DNA from: Cladocopium goreaui
Taxonomy: Eukaryota; Sar; Dinophyceae; Suessiales; Symbiodiniaceae
DNA: 64,000 nt
Direction of reading: 5' to 3'
NCBI GenBank assembly: GCA_947184155.2
Contig: CAMXCT020003367.1
Span: 1 to 64,000, forward strand
Below the pieces are notes generated by a model. That model was not told the DNA's origin, searched no databases, and saw only the letters and a program-made list of their open reading frames with translations. This document shows, one piece after another, positions 11,600-24,335 of this stretch (position 1 is its first letter; the number at the start of each line of letters is the position of its first letter). A program made the translations under genes and the position numbers.

Positions 11600-14490
11600 C
11601 GCAAATTAGATTTTCAGCTTGACTTGCAACATCTTACAACACTGTCACTGTCCTTTTCGCCGACTTGCAACTGAGAATCGGTTGTTTTACACATCATTTT
11701 ATCCAGCTCCACATTCAGGGCAACATCTGTAAACGATGATAAGCCACGGACAGCCTCAAGCCCTGGCATCGCCGTATCAGTGATGAGACGCTCTTCGTAG
11801 GAGATCAAGTGAATGATGTCGCCAAACATCAAAAATGTCGGCGTGTTGGGCAGTGCATCGAAAGCCTCCTGTCAAGGTCCAATCTCGTCAGTTGGGAAAA
11901 AACATTCGTCCAAACCGAGTCTCTCTGGCCCTTCTACAAATTCTACAAATATCAATATTTGATTCCAAATTGAAGTAGTCTGAAATTAGTGGAATCCCCC
12001 ATTCTCTTTGTTCTCTTTCCTATTCTTTCCCTATTTTCCCTGAGGCTGCATCGAATCATCAGCTCTCCTGTCTCAGGTAGGCACCAATGACGGCATCAAC
12101 TTGGCTGTAGCCAGTCATCTTTCGGCACAGGGGCACCCAAAAGCCCGTGCCACCCTGACATCGACAGTTCACCTGCACCAGAAACAGACAAACATCCCAA
12201 ACTTCCAAATGTGCAATTTTAACATGTGTTCGCATCAGCATCAAGAAACATTGCAAAATGATGCAAAATGTATCAAGATATATCAAAAATTATCAACACG
12301 TCTAATTAATTCCAGTGATGTCTCAAGGTTCGGCCTGCAAAATGTTCAAAATGCTTCATATCATCTCATATCTTTCCCATCTTTCCCCTGGGATCCCCCG
12401 GTGTGCACCTCCACCAGGCAAGGTCCGCCCGAGGTCCACATCACTTCAGTATGGGTTGCACCGTTCCGGACACCCAAGGCGTTTAAACACTGCCGCGTAT
12501 AGGCAACAAGCTCCGCCATCGCAGACGAATCACAAGGGACTGGCCTCTGTGCAATGCAAACACGATGCCCGTTGACTTCCTGGAAGTCGTACATCCACAG
12601 CATGGTCGTCTTGTGCACCCCATCACAGGAAACGTGATCAACTATGTACTCTGTTCCCTCGAGAAATTCTTGTAACAGAACACCGCGGCCTTGTGCACCA
12701 CACCAGCGACCGGAACTGTTTAAGAAGTCAAAGTGCTCACGTGCCTCGGCACACAAGAATCCCAGTATCCATTGCAACTTTTGCAGACTATTTCGCACTT
12801 CCACCAACATCCGTATCATTAATCTTATTAGAAGTTTCAAGCCGAAACGCGCTATCATTACTTAATCACTGTTGTGGTTTCTGCCCCGCCTCGTCCATGG
12901 AGTCACACAACTTAAAGCCATCTGCACCAGCTGATTCGATGGGTTTCACAACCAAAGGGTATTGCTCCGTCTCCGCAAATGCAGCGACCTGAACCATCTG
13001 AAGACCACTTGCACTGACAGAAGTCTTTCCCAAACAAAAACATTGCAGCAAACACCCTACTGTTTCTTGATTTAGAACAACTTAAATTCATACTGAAAAA
13101 AACATCATGCAAAGGATTGCAAAGGACTTAACACGACGTTCTCACCAGCCTGTTCCCATGTGGTTCCGCTCACTGTGCGTGCAAATCTCAGACCGGCTGC
13201 TTCCAACGCCTGGTGTTGCACCAATTTGTCTCGACGATTGCCATGGCCGCCGCCATTGCCGCGCAAATCCAGTGCTTCGCTCAGGGCATCTGCGGCGTTG
13301 ACGCCGCTGTCGCCTCCGCAAATCACAGCTGCCAAGCTACCGCTATCAACGCTATCAACCACCTCACAGGGCCACGCAGGGGTCCAGCGTGTCCCAACGG
13401 GGTCCAACGGGGTCCAACGGGGCAACGTGTTCCAACGCGTTCCAACGTGGACACAGATTTTCCGATAGCCTTGAAGACTTAAATTGCTGTTGTCTTGGCT
13501 ACCTACCTTTGTTGCATTGGTTGCATGTTGTTGCATTCTTTTCAGCAAATGTGCCTTTCAAGTTGCACAAGAGAGTCACATCATAAACTGTAAAGCCGCT
13601 CTCGCCTTCATCTTTTTGATTAGGGCTGCGTTCTCCAGTTCGCCAAATAGAAAGTTTTGCCAGTGGCCAAACAGAAAACGGCTTTAGCCTTCAAATTCTA
13701 TTCCGATGGAACATGATCGAACCCTGGCACTGAGACCCATCTATACCCACCTCCATTGAGAATCGAGAAATCAAAGTCACAAGTCCAAAGGTGTCTGGTG
13801 TCCCTAGCGAATTAGAACAAGTTTTGTATCCGGATTTGATAAAACCAAAATCCTGGAGATTGGGAAGCCGAAGCAAGAATTGTTTTCCAACGCGCTTTCC
13901 ACTGGAGCGGACTCGCACCCCGGATCGAGAACGTCGAAAAATGTCGATCACCAAGAAATCGCGACGGCGACAGCGTGATCCCACACCCGGCACACCCGGC
14001 CCAAAGCGAAAGCCACGCCTCGCGAAGTCGAGCTGCTGTGGCTTCCACGGTTGGCTCTTCGTCCAGCTCGGCCAAGAGTTGTCTGGGATCGAAAATCTTC
14101 GGATAATCCTAGGGAAAACAAGGAAAAACAAGGAAAAATAGCTCCGAACCCAGCATGTATACATCGTGTTAGTGTAAAATACTGTGAGAAATGGATAATT
14201 CATGTCAATTCCAAGTCCCAGACATGCTTTACGGCTTTACCATTCTTGGAAGATGTTTCGCAATCTTTCGCAAGTCAACTAGGAGCATCCACAAAGTGCT
14301 TAGTGATGCTCAGTGCGATCCGAGCATCGTGATACCGGATATTGGATTCCTTGGTCCACAGCGCGATAACGGCACAGCCTTGGCTCAATAGCTCTGCTGC
14401 CAAAAATCCTCCAGTGGAGAATGGATCCACCACAACCACCACCTCTGCAGCTCCACTTTCGAATCTTTCGAATTTTGGAGCATTATGAGC
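11600..14490 (-). CDS. ATP-grasp ligase module, C-terminal part of an MFS/ATP-grasp fusion gene
   Basis: Several minus-strand exons spell an ATP-grasp enzyme of the carboxylate-amine ligase type, which joins a carboxylate to an amine through an acyl-phosphate. In order: an N-terminal Rossmann-like strand VVVVDPFSTGGFLAAELL (14.46-14.40 kb); an exon near 13.4-13.2 kb with AAVICGGDSGVNAADALSE and RRDKLVQHQAL; an exon near 13.0 kb with YPLVVKPIESAGADGFKLC, the strand carrying the nucleotide-binding Lys; an exon at 12.76-12.40 kb with LLQEFLEGTEYIVDHVS and the metal-site region HTEVM...LVEVHTGG; then 12.17-12.07 kb (CRKMTGYSQVDAVIGAYL) and 11.88-11.62 kb. The domain follows the last MFS membrane segment in one reading frame in the exon at 14.72-14.28 kb, so the fusion is seen directly. 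Sequence around 14.1-13.7 kb should hold one more exon, but its frame is unclear. Substrate is unknown. Confidence 0.82.
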
Positions 14491-16142
14491 CTTTGCATTG
14501 GGCGAAACTTCGACAGGTTCGGATGGAAGTCTCTGGGGTTTTAGGAGGAGGAGAGGCGAGAACACGACTAGAGCCACTGCACAGAGCCCTGCAGCTATGC
14601 AGAAAGTGTATTGGTAGCCGTGCTTGTCCAACAGCTCTCCAGCAATCACGGCGGCCCCACTCCAGGACATGTTCAATACCTCGGCACGCCGCAACTTAAC
14701 ATTCCAAGTGGTTTGCGCCATGATTTTCTGCTTGGCGTGCTCGCCTTGGTGAGTTCTCTATCTCAAAATGTCCTTAAATTGTAATCTTCTGCCTACCATA
14801 CAGCACCATCTTACATAGAACGACTGTCATCCTTCTTTATCCCTTCGAAGTGTGAACTGCGTTATTTTTTGGGATATGACATGATATGACGTCTATCAAT
14901 GAAGCGATCTTCCCATTTTTTGTACAGATTTCTTTGGGATGTTTTGAGTCACCGAGATTTGCTGAGGCCTGGGGATCACTGTCCTTTGCAAGCAACAAAT
15001 CACTCCACTGACTCCACTGCCTCCCTCTGCGGAAGAAAGATACAGTACATATCATTACAATTATACAGACATATAATATATACAGACATGATATTTGATT
15101 TTTGAGATTTCCGAAAGTGTTTTGCGACGATTTTGACGGCTTGTCATGGTTCAACATGGTCTCCACACTTTCAGATCTTTCAGACCCAAGATACGGTACA
15201 GCTGCTGCTCCATCTGCCCCTCTGGGATGCAGGTACGCAATCCATCAAGATTGCCCAAGCAAGAGCAAAAGATGCTTGGGCAAGGCTTCCTCGGAACATG
15301 AAGAGAGCCAATGATGATAACAGATGCGTTCCTTCCTCTCTTTGTATCGATAGGCCAAGGAGGCATCCAATGACCCCGACCATACAGACACTGGTGGCTT
15401 TGGCTCGACCAACCACCGGAGCACAAACACCCACCAGGTAGGTGAAGCAAGCCTTCACCAAGGGCTCAATGGCTTGAACCACGCTGATCTGGACAACAGA
15501 CATGCCATAGATGTTGATGAAGAAGAGGGGGAAAAATTTGAAGACCATCCCTGCGGCCAGTGCAAGAATCAACAGTGCCAACAGCACCACATAGGGTACC
15601 CAAGCTCTCCCTGTCTTGATCTCTGTTTGGATCTCTGGTTGTTCGGCTGGCAGGTCCTTTGACTCTTTCTGAGCTTGGGGGAAAGCAAACAGAGACAGCA
15701 TCACAGGGACGAGCAAAGCAAAACCGGCCAAAAGAGCTGACTTGGTCTGGAAGCCCGTCCAGTCTTCAGGAGCCTGGTGCTTTCGAGGACATTCGAGGAC
15801 TGGTGTTGGTTGGGGATGTGCTGGTCGGATTTTCATACTTGGGGGATCCCAACACTCAAGCCAATACTCAAGCCAGTCTTCATGCCATGTTCGCCATGTT
15901 CTGCTCTTCAAAAACCATACTTCTCTTATCTTCTTTTCTTATCTGTTTAATCTGTTTCGGCCTGAAAGGAGAGCAAAGTCAAGGCATAGGTGGCAGAGCC
16001 CGCAGCCGTCCCCAAGTTTTGAAAGACCTGGACGTTGGCGAAGGCAGCTGTCCGTTGATCCAGGCTCCGCGACGCCAGGCTGTCCGTGAAGATCGCCATG
16101 GCAAGACAGCTAGCGAACTCAGCAAAGATCACGAATGCCACC
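14275..16142 (-). CDS. MFS transporter, C-terminal half (same gene as 61827-62352)
   Basis: Minus-strand exons encode the second half of a major facilitator transporter, an integral membrane protein moving small solutes. The first exon here follows acceptor CGGCCAG and starts at 16142. It carries AMAIFTDSLASRSL...AFANVQVFQNLG, the MFS pattern of a DS(L)-R-S loop with the next helix. The exon at about 15.84-15.35 kb has helices ALLAGFALLVPVMLSLFAF, a charged loop, VVLLALLILALAAGMVF and further helices. The exon at 15.33-15.18 kb has FALAWAILMDCVPASQRGRW, the second conserved MFS loop (D-x-VP-xxxRGR). The exon at 14.72-14.28 kb gives the last helix (FCIAAGLCAVALVVFSPLLLL) and runs in frame into the ATP-grasp start. 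The N-terminal helices are 45.7 kb away because a giant transposon sits in the preceding intron. Confidence 0.85.
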
Positions 16143-16242
16143 TGGCCGAAAATCCACAAAATACATCAAAATTTGAATCAAAATGCAAAATATGTGGAAT
16201 CAACAGCTGTCTTTGTGCTCCAATCTTGGAATTGAGATGTCC

Positions 16243-16250
16243 ATCTCAAA
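16243..16250. repeat. Left target-site duplication of the giant element (8 bp)
   Basis: ATCTCAAA lies directly outside the left terminal inverted repeat and is repeated exactly at 61702-61709 directly outside the right one. The inferred empty site is one copy of these eight bases inside the MFS-gene intron. Confidence 0.9.
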
Positions 16251-16274
16251 TTATCTAAACTCAAGAGTGGTGCT
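16251..16274 (+). repeat. Left terminal inverted repeat of the giant element
   Basis: Twenty-four bases beginning TTATCTAAACTCAAG. They match the reverse complement of 61678-61701 at 23 of 24 positions, with G/A at position 17. Confidence 0.9.
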
Positions 16275-16291
16275 CTGGAAGCACCTTCAGA

Positions 16292-16450
16292 AGATGGTAC
16301 GTGGGGTACAGTATGCTAGTACGCTAGGGTGTACGGTATGGTGGTACGGGTGGTACGGTACGATGGTGCGATTGGTACTAGTTTATGGTACGAATGGTAC
16401 TAGATTCTGGTACGTATGACACAAAATGGTATAGTACAATGTAGTACGAT
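16292..16450. repeat. Left subterminal GGTAC-rich repeats
   Basis: Dense irregular copies of GGTACG/GGTACT/TGGTACG over about 150 bp, just inside the left TIR. Read inwards from the right TIR, the 61.4-61.65 kb array gives the same GGTACG core, so the two are mirror images. They may bind a transposase (inference). Confidence 0.75.
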
Positions 16451-16512
16451 TGCTACTATATTTATGTGATAAATCGGAAAAGTAAGATATGCAAATGACA
16501 AAATATTAATCT

Positions 16513-16614
16513 ATGACTGTGACTAAGCATTGGGTTGGTGCTTCATTGTGAAGGCTTAGTCCCCATTATTCACTATTCACATGACTGTGACTAAGCATTG
16601 GGTTGGTGCTTCAC
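16513..16614. repeat. Direct repeat pair of about 33 bp
   Basis: ATGACTGTGACTAAGCATTG and the 13 following bases occur at about 16513 and again at about 16581, separated by about 35 bp. This is inside the giant element near its left end. No gene is visible between here and 17.55 kb. Confidence 0.85.
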
Positions 16615-17556
16615 CCGGATGAATATTTTTTTTCTCTATCTCCTGCTCAGGGTTTGCTCTCTGCTCGAATTGATCAAGTGTTTCTGATCATTCTGTACGA
16701 AAGCCGGTTTGGAAAAGTTCGATTTCCATGATCCGGAAAGACAAGTGTTGAGTGTTTGTGTTATTAAATTTCCTAAACGGGACGAAGACGAAAGCAAAAA
16801 GCTATTGTTTCGCCTGAAACTCAACAATATCAGTATATATAAGTTATGATTTGATTTATGTTAAAGTCAGGGAAATTTTTCCTACAGCCAGCTCTGAACC
16901 TGTATGGTTCCTCTTGCACGTTCACCTCCCGAACGTTGCGACACATTTCGCAGGTCCAATTTCAAAATGAAATCTTGATTTCTTGATGATACAAGTTACA
17001 TAGAAATGTAAACTGAACAGTAATAGTAATAGTATATGTTGTGTGGTTGTTTCGGGGTTATTGTTTTAAGGCCAATAATGAAATGAACTAACATTCACAT
17101 TGAAACTGAAACCACACTGAGCTGGGACCTCGGGAGTGTCTAAGATGAAACCGATGAGACTTGTGGAATAGATGTAGATCGGTCGTATAGTACAGGTCAC
17201 TCAGTGCGACGGAGATTCTTGAACCTGAGATGAGCGTCACATACTTAAGTTACAGGGGATAAGTAAAGTATGGGGAAGCTAAAAACTATGAAAACAATAA
17301 ATTGAATTATTAAACCAATAGCCTGTCATATCAGAATCATAATATTGATATTGATATACAATTACAATATATTTCAATAATATTACAATCATGTCACATT
17401 CATAGCTCATAGTTCATAGTAGTATGATTCTATCATATCTTACAGCCTGCAACAATAACGTGAAGTAAGTGTAGTAGTAATGTTTTAGATTCTGATAAAA
17501 ATTAAATGAAGTAAGTTAGTACCGTACAACATAGCTCAATAAAAACACGACACATA

Positions 17557-20500
17557 TCATATCTTCATGTTATGTTTGGATGGTTTAGGGAAATTGATTA
17601 AGATGATGCAGCAGAAGAACGTCTGCAGCGCAGTTGCGTTTGCTGACTCCTCTTCCACTTCGGAATCTGTAATATGAGGTAATTCGATAAAGCAAGCCAA
17701 TAGGATGGCGAGCACGATGGTGCTGCTGAACCTAGGGCAATGACACACACACAGAGCTACGAAACCAAGGCGAAACCAAGAAGGAACACATGTAAAATCA
17801 GAATTCAATGAATCAAAACCATTGTATCATTCATTGTATCATTCATTGTATCATTCATTGTATCATTCACTGTATCATTCATTGTATCATTCATTGTATC
17901 ATTCATTTATCATTCATTTATCATAGCTACAAACAAACACCTTGAGTCTTGGGAAAGTGATGATTGTTGAACATTGAATCAAACCAACTTTGAAATTCGA
18001 AAGAACTATACTATCAATTCAATTATCATATTCAATTCAAATTCCAATTACGTTTGGAATATATGTCCTAAATCCCCAATCTCAAAGTGCTTTCAGAGTA
18101 CGAGTTCCCAGCTAAATCGCAAAGTTGTGGTTCTGTGAATTGATTCAGCACCGCATCCTCAAACTGAAGTCCTTGAAGGTGTAATAGCTCCCGTCCTGCG
18201 ATATATTTTGCAGTTCATTGATGATGTAGCATAGTATAGCCACATAGTCATAGTAATAGTAATAGGTACTAGTAGCCATCGGTATCAACCACATAATCTC
18301 ACGAATATATTGTTAGAATCAAATTAGAAACATATTTAACTTAAAAATGCAAAACAATACGCAGCCAAGTATAGTCTACTAGCATGCTATCATGTAATAA
18401 TAGAACAAAAATGCAACACTAATATTTATTATGATGTAGTAGCAGTAAATATGCTTATGGAAAAAACAAAGACATATTGTATTAAGTTTCGCTCAATATA
18501 AAATAGAGTATAGAGTATAGAATATAAAGTTTGTAGAGTATATAATATAGATAGCATATATAGAAAGTACAGAGAGTTATATAGAGTATATATATATATA
18601 GATTATAGATTATAGAATACAGAATTGAGTATATAGTATAGAGTATAGTATCATTGTACTATATATTTATTTAAATAAATCATATTCATATTTGCATATA
18701 AGATTCAAATCTAAGTTATCATAACTACAATATTAAGAATGTATAGTAACATATCAAATTAAAGCATTATTTTATTATAAGAGTATATAGAATTAGAATA
18801 TAATTTTGAATTTAAAATTAAAAACATATTTTATTAATATGATACAACACAAAATAATTACACACATGATAAACAGCATAACATGTATATAACTGTATAT
18901 AATCAATATGTTGTAGTTTTAGCTACCGTTTAACCGTCGCTATATAGTGTAGTTTAGTCTAGAGTCTAGAAGAAAAACACAATAAAGTGTTTATTTAGAC
19001 ATTATCGTATAGTCTTATGTTATAGCATAGAGTCTAGAGAAGTAACATTATATTGGGTATAATAGTTACTATACATTGCCGATGACTATGTTGAATGTTG
19101 TTTTTGTTTTTTAAACATCAAATAATGATTTAACAATCTAACTTATCAATTTGACTGTATTTTGTTCCATTATACATTGATGTCTTACTTATTTAGGGTA
19201 GAGTTGTAAGATTTGATGGAAATATTGAAATATCACACATTGATGTCTCATCAGTTTCATCGTTTAGTTTGGTCCTAAGACGAGTCGGCCATGCTCAATG
19301 TCCCAAAGTTTGGTGGATGGCAACGCTGTCGGAATTTCCTTAGTGTGCGAAAATTAAATGCACGATTGCAAACATCACATAACTCACATATATAATCTAT
19401 AGTCTAATATGTTAATGACATATTCATCTCATGTCTAGCAACTGTTTCTGGTGACGTCGGAGTGCGTGATGCGCTATGATAGAGATCACCAAAGCGAACA
19501 ATTGGATTCGTGCCACCAGCTGCTTGTTGAGAGTTCCTCTCCTTGATCAGGAATAATACCACCTCGTCAAGCTGTAGGGATAGGAATCATTTGTTGATTA
19601 GCTTTTACATGTTACCATAATTAGTTCAATTAATTGAATTATGATTTATATCTCCTATGTTCAGTTTGAAGTGGTAACAAATCTTTCGACTCTAGAATGA
19701 AACCCATTTAGAATGAAAGAGCCTCCTTCTCACGGTCTGGCAGTGTCTGAAACCATTCGTTTCGACCCAAGTCGTCTGTAACTTCAAGGGGCCAGCGAAT
19801 CGAACCTCAGTGACCACGCGCTGGAATATAATAAATCAACAAATAAAAAGTATCTGAAAAATATAACATTAAGTATATAGTATTGTTTCATATACATATA
19901 ATATATATATATATATATGTATTGTATTAAAGATATATTATTTATTAATTGTATTATATTTAATATTACATATTTATCAGCTAATCATAAATATAATAGT
20001 ATATGCTAGTATTACTATATATAGTGAGATCATATTGTCATATACTCCAATCTAATTGATCATTATTTCTATAGGAACTATATAAGATATGTTGCTATAG
20101 GGATGTGGGTAGGAGATGGTTTTGTATGAACATGAGATTGATTGATTTGGATAGTTTGATTTGTAAACTTACTATAATGAAATGAAAACAACAACTTAGA
20201 ATTAAAAAATCTAAAATTAGCAACTATATCATGGATCTAGAATCTAGATATATGCTGCTTAGCAACGGGATTCTGCTAGGGTCATATGCTGTTCTTTCCA
20301 CTTTGATGATTTCTCGAACTCTACATTGCCCATGTTTTCATCATTCTCAGTGTCCAATTGAACCTGGTTATCCTTGTCTTTGTCTTTCTGGTTGTCCTTC
20401 TCTTTCTTCTTGCGACCTTCGGTTCGATCAGCCTGTGCCTTTCGTGTTTGTCTGCGTTCCAATTCAGCAAGAACTGCATCATCAGTGGCATGAAGCAAAT

Positions 20501-23500
20501 AGTCACCCTCAGCGATTGAGTCTGATCTCTTGAACTGTTGTTACTTATTACTTATGTTGATTGCACACACACATATATGATCATATATGTTGAAATTTGA
20601 GATTCTTGCGATTCAGGGAAACCGAAAAAAACTATCAACTCTGAAAAGAAAAAATAAAGTACATAACATTTCAAAAAAAGAATCCGGGCTCTGACATTGC
20701 AATTTGAAGGCCTCTAGGTGTTTGGTCACTACGTCCATGTTGAAGTCGGGATAATGACGTTTCGAGACACCGAGGAAGAACAACCTGATGCGCCTCTGGG
20801 GAAGTCCAAAGTCACGAGTTAGTACTTTGTACACACGAAGCCAGAAACCACCTGCAAGTTCTTCAAGCTGTCGCACAATCAGATCGAGATTGTTGTCATC
20901 TGACGATGACTGCTTTGATTCTTCCATGTCAACATTTTCAAGGAGAAAGGTTCGACAATCCACTGACTCTATTGTCTCTTTCGTGCACTTGAATGTGACC
21001 ACTGAGCTTGCTTCCTTATCAGCGTTCAAAATTTGAACCTAAATATGTTAACATTGTAAAACCATATCAGAGTGTGAGGCGACTTACCTGCAATATGATG
21101 CAATCAGCATATATATATAATATAATACATACACCCACATTAGAAAAATAACATACTAAAACATATCGTATCTTTTACAAGTATCTTCGTCCTCGTTTGC
21201 CATCGCGTGTTGAAACTTCTGAAAATCTTTGTGAAGTTTGCTGTAGCTCTTGCATGAGAATCCGGCACCCAAAGCAAACAATTCTGACGGAAGCTCCTCA
21301 GTTGAGATCTGCAACACAAAACAACACATTAAATGATCGCTTGAAGCTCATACATCAAAAACACATTATCATACTTGTTGAATCACCAAGATATATATAA
21401 ATATATAGATATAATATATATATATATATAATATTATATATATATATGTTTCAAGTTTCAACTTGGTTTATCAAAAATCTACAAAAAAACTAATGAGAAA
21501 TGTCACACAACGCATATCTACAATCTACAATATGTTTAAGAATCATATCCAGTCCCATACCCCATCAGAATCTAATCAAGTCTCACAGGTGTCATTGTGA
21601 CGGATACATTTCCGTTCTCCAGTGAAGAGTTGTGTAGCTTCGGAAAACAAACGCGAGTTGTCCTGGTATGCCGGTAGGAGGAACTTCTGCTTGAACCCAA
21701 CATTCTCACACATGAAGTTGTGCACGACCTCAGGTTTGATTCATGCATATCAAACATGTAAAGTAAATATTAACATATTGACACATAAGATATGATTCTT
21801 CTTCTTTGCTTAAGTTTCCCAGGAGTATCTATTGATATCAAGTTGGTCACTAGTTGAATAGATATGTCCTAATGAAAATGTAATACTAAGATCAAACCAA
21901 ATAACCTCCAAGTCTTCACATTCCTCGGGATATGTATTTTGAATCGCATCAAATAGCGTCGCGAACACCTTGTTGAAGCAGCCTGTCCCTGTAAACAAAT
22001 CTGCCATGTTGATTTGTCTCGGTAGTGCACGAATGCGGTCACGCAGACCTGGAATCCTGTGTGCTGCTCGTTTCAAAAGCACCTTGGTGTTCGAAATCAC
22101 AAAGACATAAGTGAAGCTTGTTGAATGTGGTGTTACCATATATACTATATACATTAATCTCAGTCAAGATACATCTGTTGCTGACTGCAAGATGTCGTTG
22201 ATGTCAGGATGTGTTTTGTATGATGGTGGACATCGATACAGATCACCATATGGATAACAAGGTTCATCAGCATCGTCTTTGCCTTCAACTTGGTCTGTGT
22301 TCCCAAACATCGCATCAGTATCCATCTCCACTTCCATTGTGTTCACCGAATTATTATTGTTCTCGGTCGGCGTCAATGATTCCTACAGGTCAGAGTCATA
22401 GTTGTCCTACCAGTGAAAATGTTGTAAGTATAATTGTAACTCATTTTTTAATATATTATATTATATCATTCGGCTAGTTGTCCAATGGTTTGGATTCTAA
22501 ATATCAAAAGGTCAAATCATCTAAGTAATTATATAAATAGAATCTAAAGTCTAAAAAATCCAAAGCCTAAAGCTAATGTCTAAAGAACCGGAATATCTGT
22601 CTACGTCAAGTTGAATTTGCTTAGTAACTGATAATTAACTGCTAACCAGGTGAGTGATAAGTGATAACCATAGTCCTGGTCTTTGATCCATGTCTCGAAG
22701 AGCTTTGCATCAGCGGAAACCTCTTTCAACAAAGTGAAGCACATGTCACGATCTGGAAACTCAAAGCGATACTTGTCCAAAGCGTCGGGAAGGTCATGAA
22801 GATGGCATGGCATGGCATCTTTGATGTTGTTGATGAATCCAAGAGTTGGTCCACCGCTTGCCAGTTTGTCATGTTTGGCAAACTTCTGCACAAATCTAAT
22901 CCATTGAGAAACTTCCATCTCTGAATCAACATCTGGTGAATCGATTGTGAAATTCTCGTAGTACGTTGCCTCCATGGCATCCTTGTTGTCACCACTGGTC
23001 CAGAAGGCAACATAGTCTTTCCAGACTTCACTGGCCAGTGCTTCTTGAAGAATCGAAGCATAGGTCACTTGCTCTTGCTTGTCCTTGATCAACCACCTTT
23101 GGAAGTCAACAAGATCTTGGTGACATGTAGCTGGACTCAGAAATGGATCACGACCATGGGTGTCTTCCCAGAAGGCAGCAAACACCCGAAACCTCTCATG
23201 TTTTTGGGCGTCAAGAAACGGCCGCAATGTAAATGAATCAGCTGTTGAAGACTCCCCTGCCGATAAAGCACCTGCAACCATCTCTGAAAGATCATCACGA
23301 AGACTATCTTTCACTTTGACTGGTTCTTCTCCATGGTCTTGTTTTTGATCAACATCACACGGTGTGGGGTTGTTGTCCTTTTTCATATGCTCGATTGGGC
23401 TCTGTGACGTCGATTGGTTGTCCACAGTCGGATCAGCTGCAACATCAAGGGGATTGGTCACACTACTTGCGGCAGGTTCACCCAACGTAGCTCGTGAATC

Positions 23501-23997
23501 TTCTGCAGGTTGTGCTGGCTTGGTCTTCGTCTCCTGAGATTTTGTTGTGATAACAAACGATGAAGTAAGTCAGAAGTGAGAAAGAAACCTCGTATCATAT
23601 GTACTTAATGTAGAGTGTATATGTATGTATATACCATTACACATTACATTACTACTACTGCTACATATACATTTATCTAGAATCTGAAATCCAAAATCTA
23701 AATCTAAAATCTAAACATAAACTTAAACCAAGGCAAAGTTTCAGTCTCAGTAGTTGTCTCAGCTGTGTGTCCTTTGGAAACAGTGTCTGCGTTCTTGGTA
23801 TCCTTTGGTTTGGAAAAACCCAATGACGTCCACTGTTGTTGATACTGAGCAACCTGCTCTGGAGGTAGTTGTTCTATGGCATCATCTGCTAATTTCTTCC
23901 TCCTTTTGTTGCCTGTCGATTCTGCTGACTTTGCCGTAGCCTTTGCCTTCTGTTCTGGCTCGGCTATGGTTTCATCTTTCTTTTTTTGGGGTGCCAT
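17557..23997 (-). CDS. Cytosine-C5 DNA methyltransferase, multi-exon, cargo of the giant element
   Basis: About thirteen minus-strand exons give a complete C5-methyltransferase, which transfers methyl from SAM to cytosine. Exon 1 starts at an ATG at 23997 and is Lys-rich (MAPQKKKDET..., RRKK), a possible nuclear signal. Exon 2 (about 23.54-22.60 kb) is an unrecognised helical N-terminal region; exon 3 (22.39-22.17 kb) is acidic. The catalytic domain follows in canonical order: motif I DLFTGTGCF (about 22.0 kb); 21.73-21.59 kb; motif IV with the catalytic Cys in FSCKSYS (about 21.25 kb); motif VI LLENVDM and motif VIII FGLPQRRIRLFFLGV (21.04-20.69 kb); 20.53-20.27 kb Lys-rich; target-recognition exons near 19.75 and 19.57-19.44 kb; 19.34-19.275 kb; motif IX/X GRELLHLQGL and LAGNSYSEST (18.195-18.07 kb); final exon 17.73-17.56 kb. 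The Pro before the catalytic Cys is replaced (SC, not PC). Exons 19275/18195 join as a GA-AG intron. It probably methylates DNA in the nucleus; target is unknown. Confidence 0.87.
17818..17935. repeat. 12-bp TTGTATCATTCA tandem repeat
   Basis: About eight copies of ATTGTATCATTC with two shortened copies at the end. It lies in an intron of the methyltransferase gene. Confidence 0.93.
18210..19260. other. AT-rich intron of the methyltransferase gene
   Basis: Long AT-rich stretch between the exons ending at 19275 and starting at 18195, with ATAGAGTATA-type low-complexity runs at about 18500-18660. I see no exon in it. The corresponding protein junction (GRLVLG to RELLHLQG) is continuous without extra residues, so it is an intron. 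Confidence 0.75.
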
Positions 23998-24204
23998 AGC
24001 GTCAAACTATCGAATCTGCAAACTATCAAATTGATCCAAAATGTCTTCTAGATTCTAGATTCTTACTTCCTTGCAAACACAGAGAGGGAACTGACAGAGA
24101 TCAAAACTCAAAGACTGAAACATTCAAGTTCAATCAACATTGGCCGAGTCATCTTTAGTTACTATAGTTTGCATTTCTGATTCTATTCTACTCAACTCAT
24201 TCTA

Positions 24205-24335
24205 CTACATTAGTCGCTGATCAAACGAACTGTTCAGTCTGGAAGTTTTTGCAGCCGTCGATTCAACCAGAACTAAGTCTATCTGACGACTCGCGCAATC
24301 CCGCACTGCACGGTGTGTCAAGTCCCTAAGATAAA
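24205..24335 (-). CDS. Possible isolated exon between methyltransferase and G5
   Basis: A minus-strand open stretch after an acceptor-like AG reads DLTHRAVRDCASRQIDLVLV and then an alanine/lysine/serine segment to a stop at 24205. It could be an exon of either neighbour, or chance. The rest of 24.0-24.85 kb shows nothing I can interpret. Confidence 0.3.
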
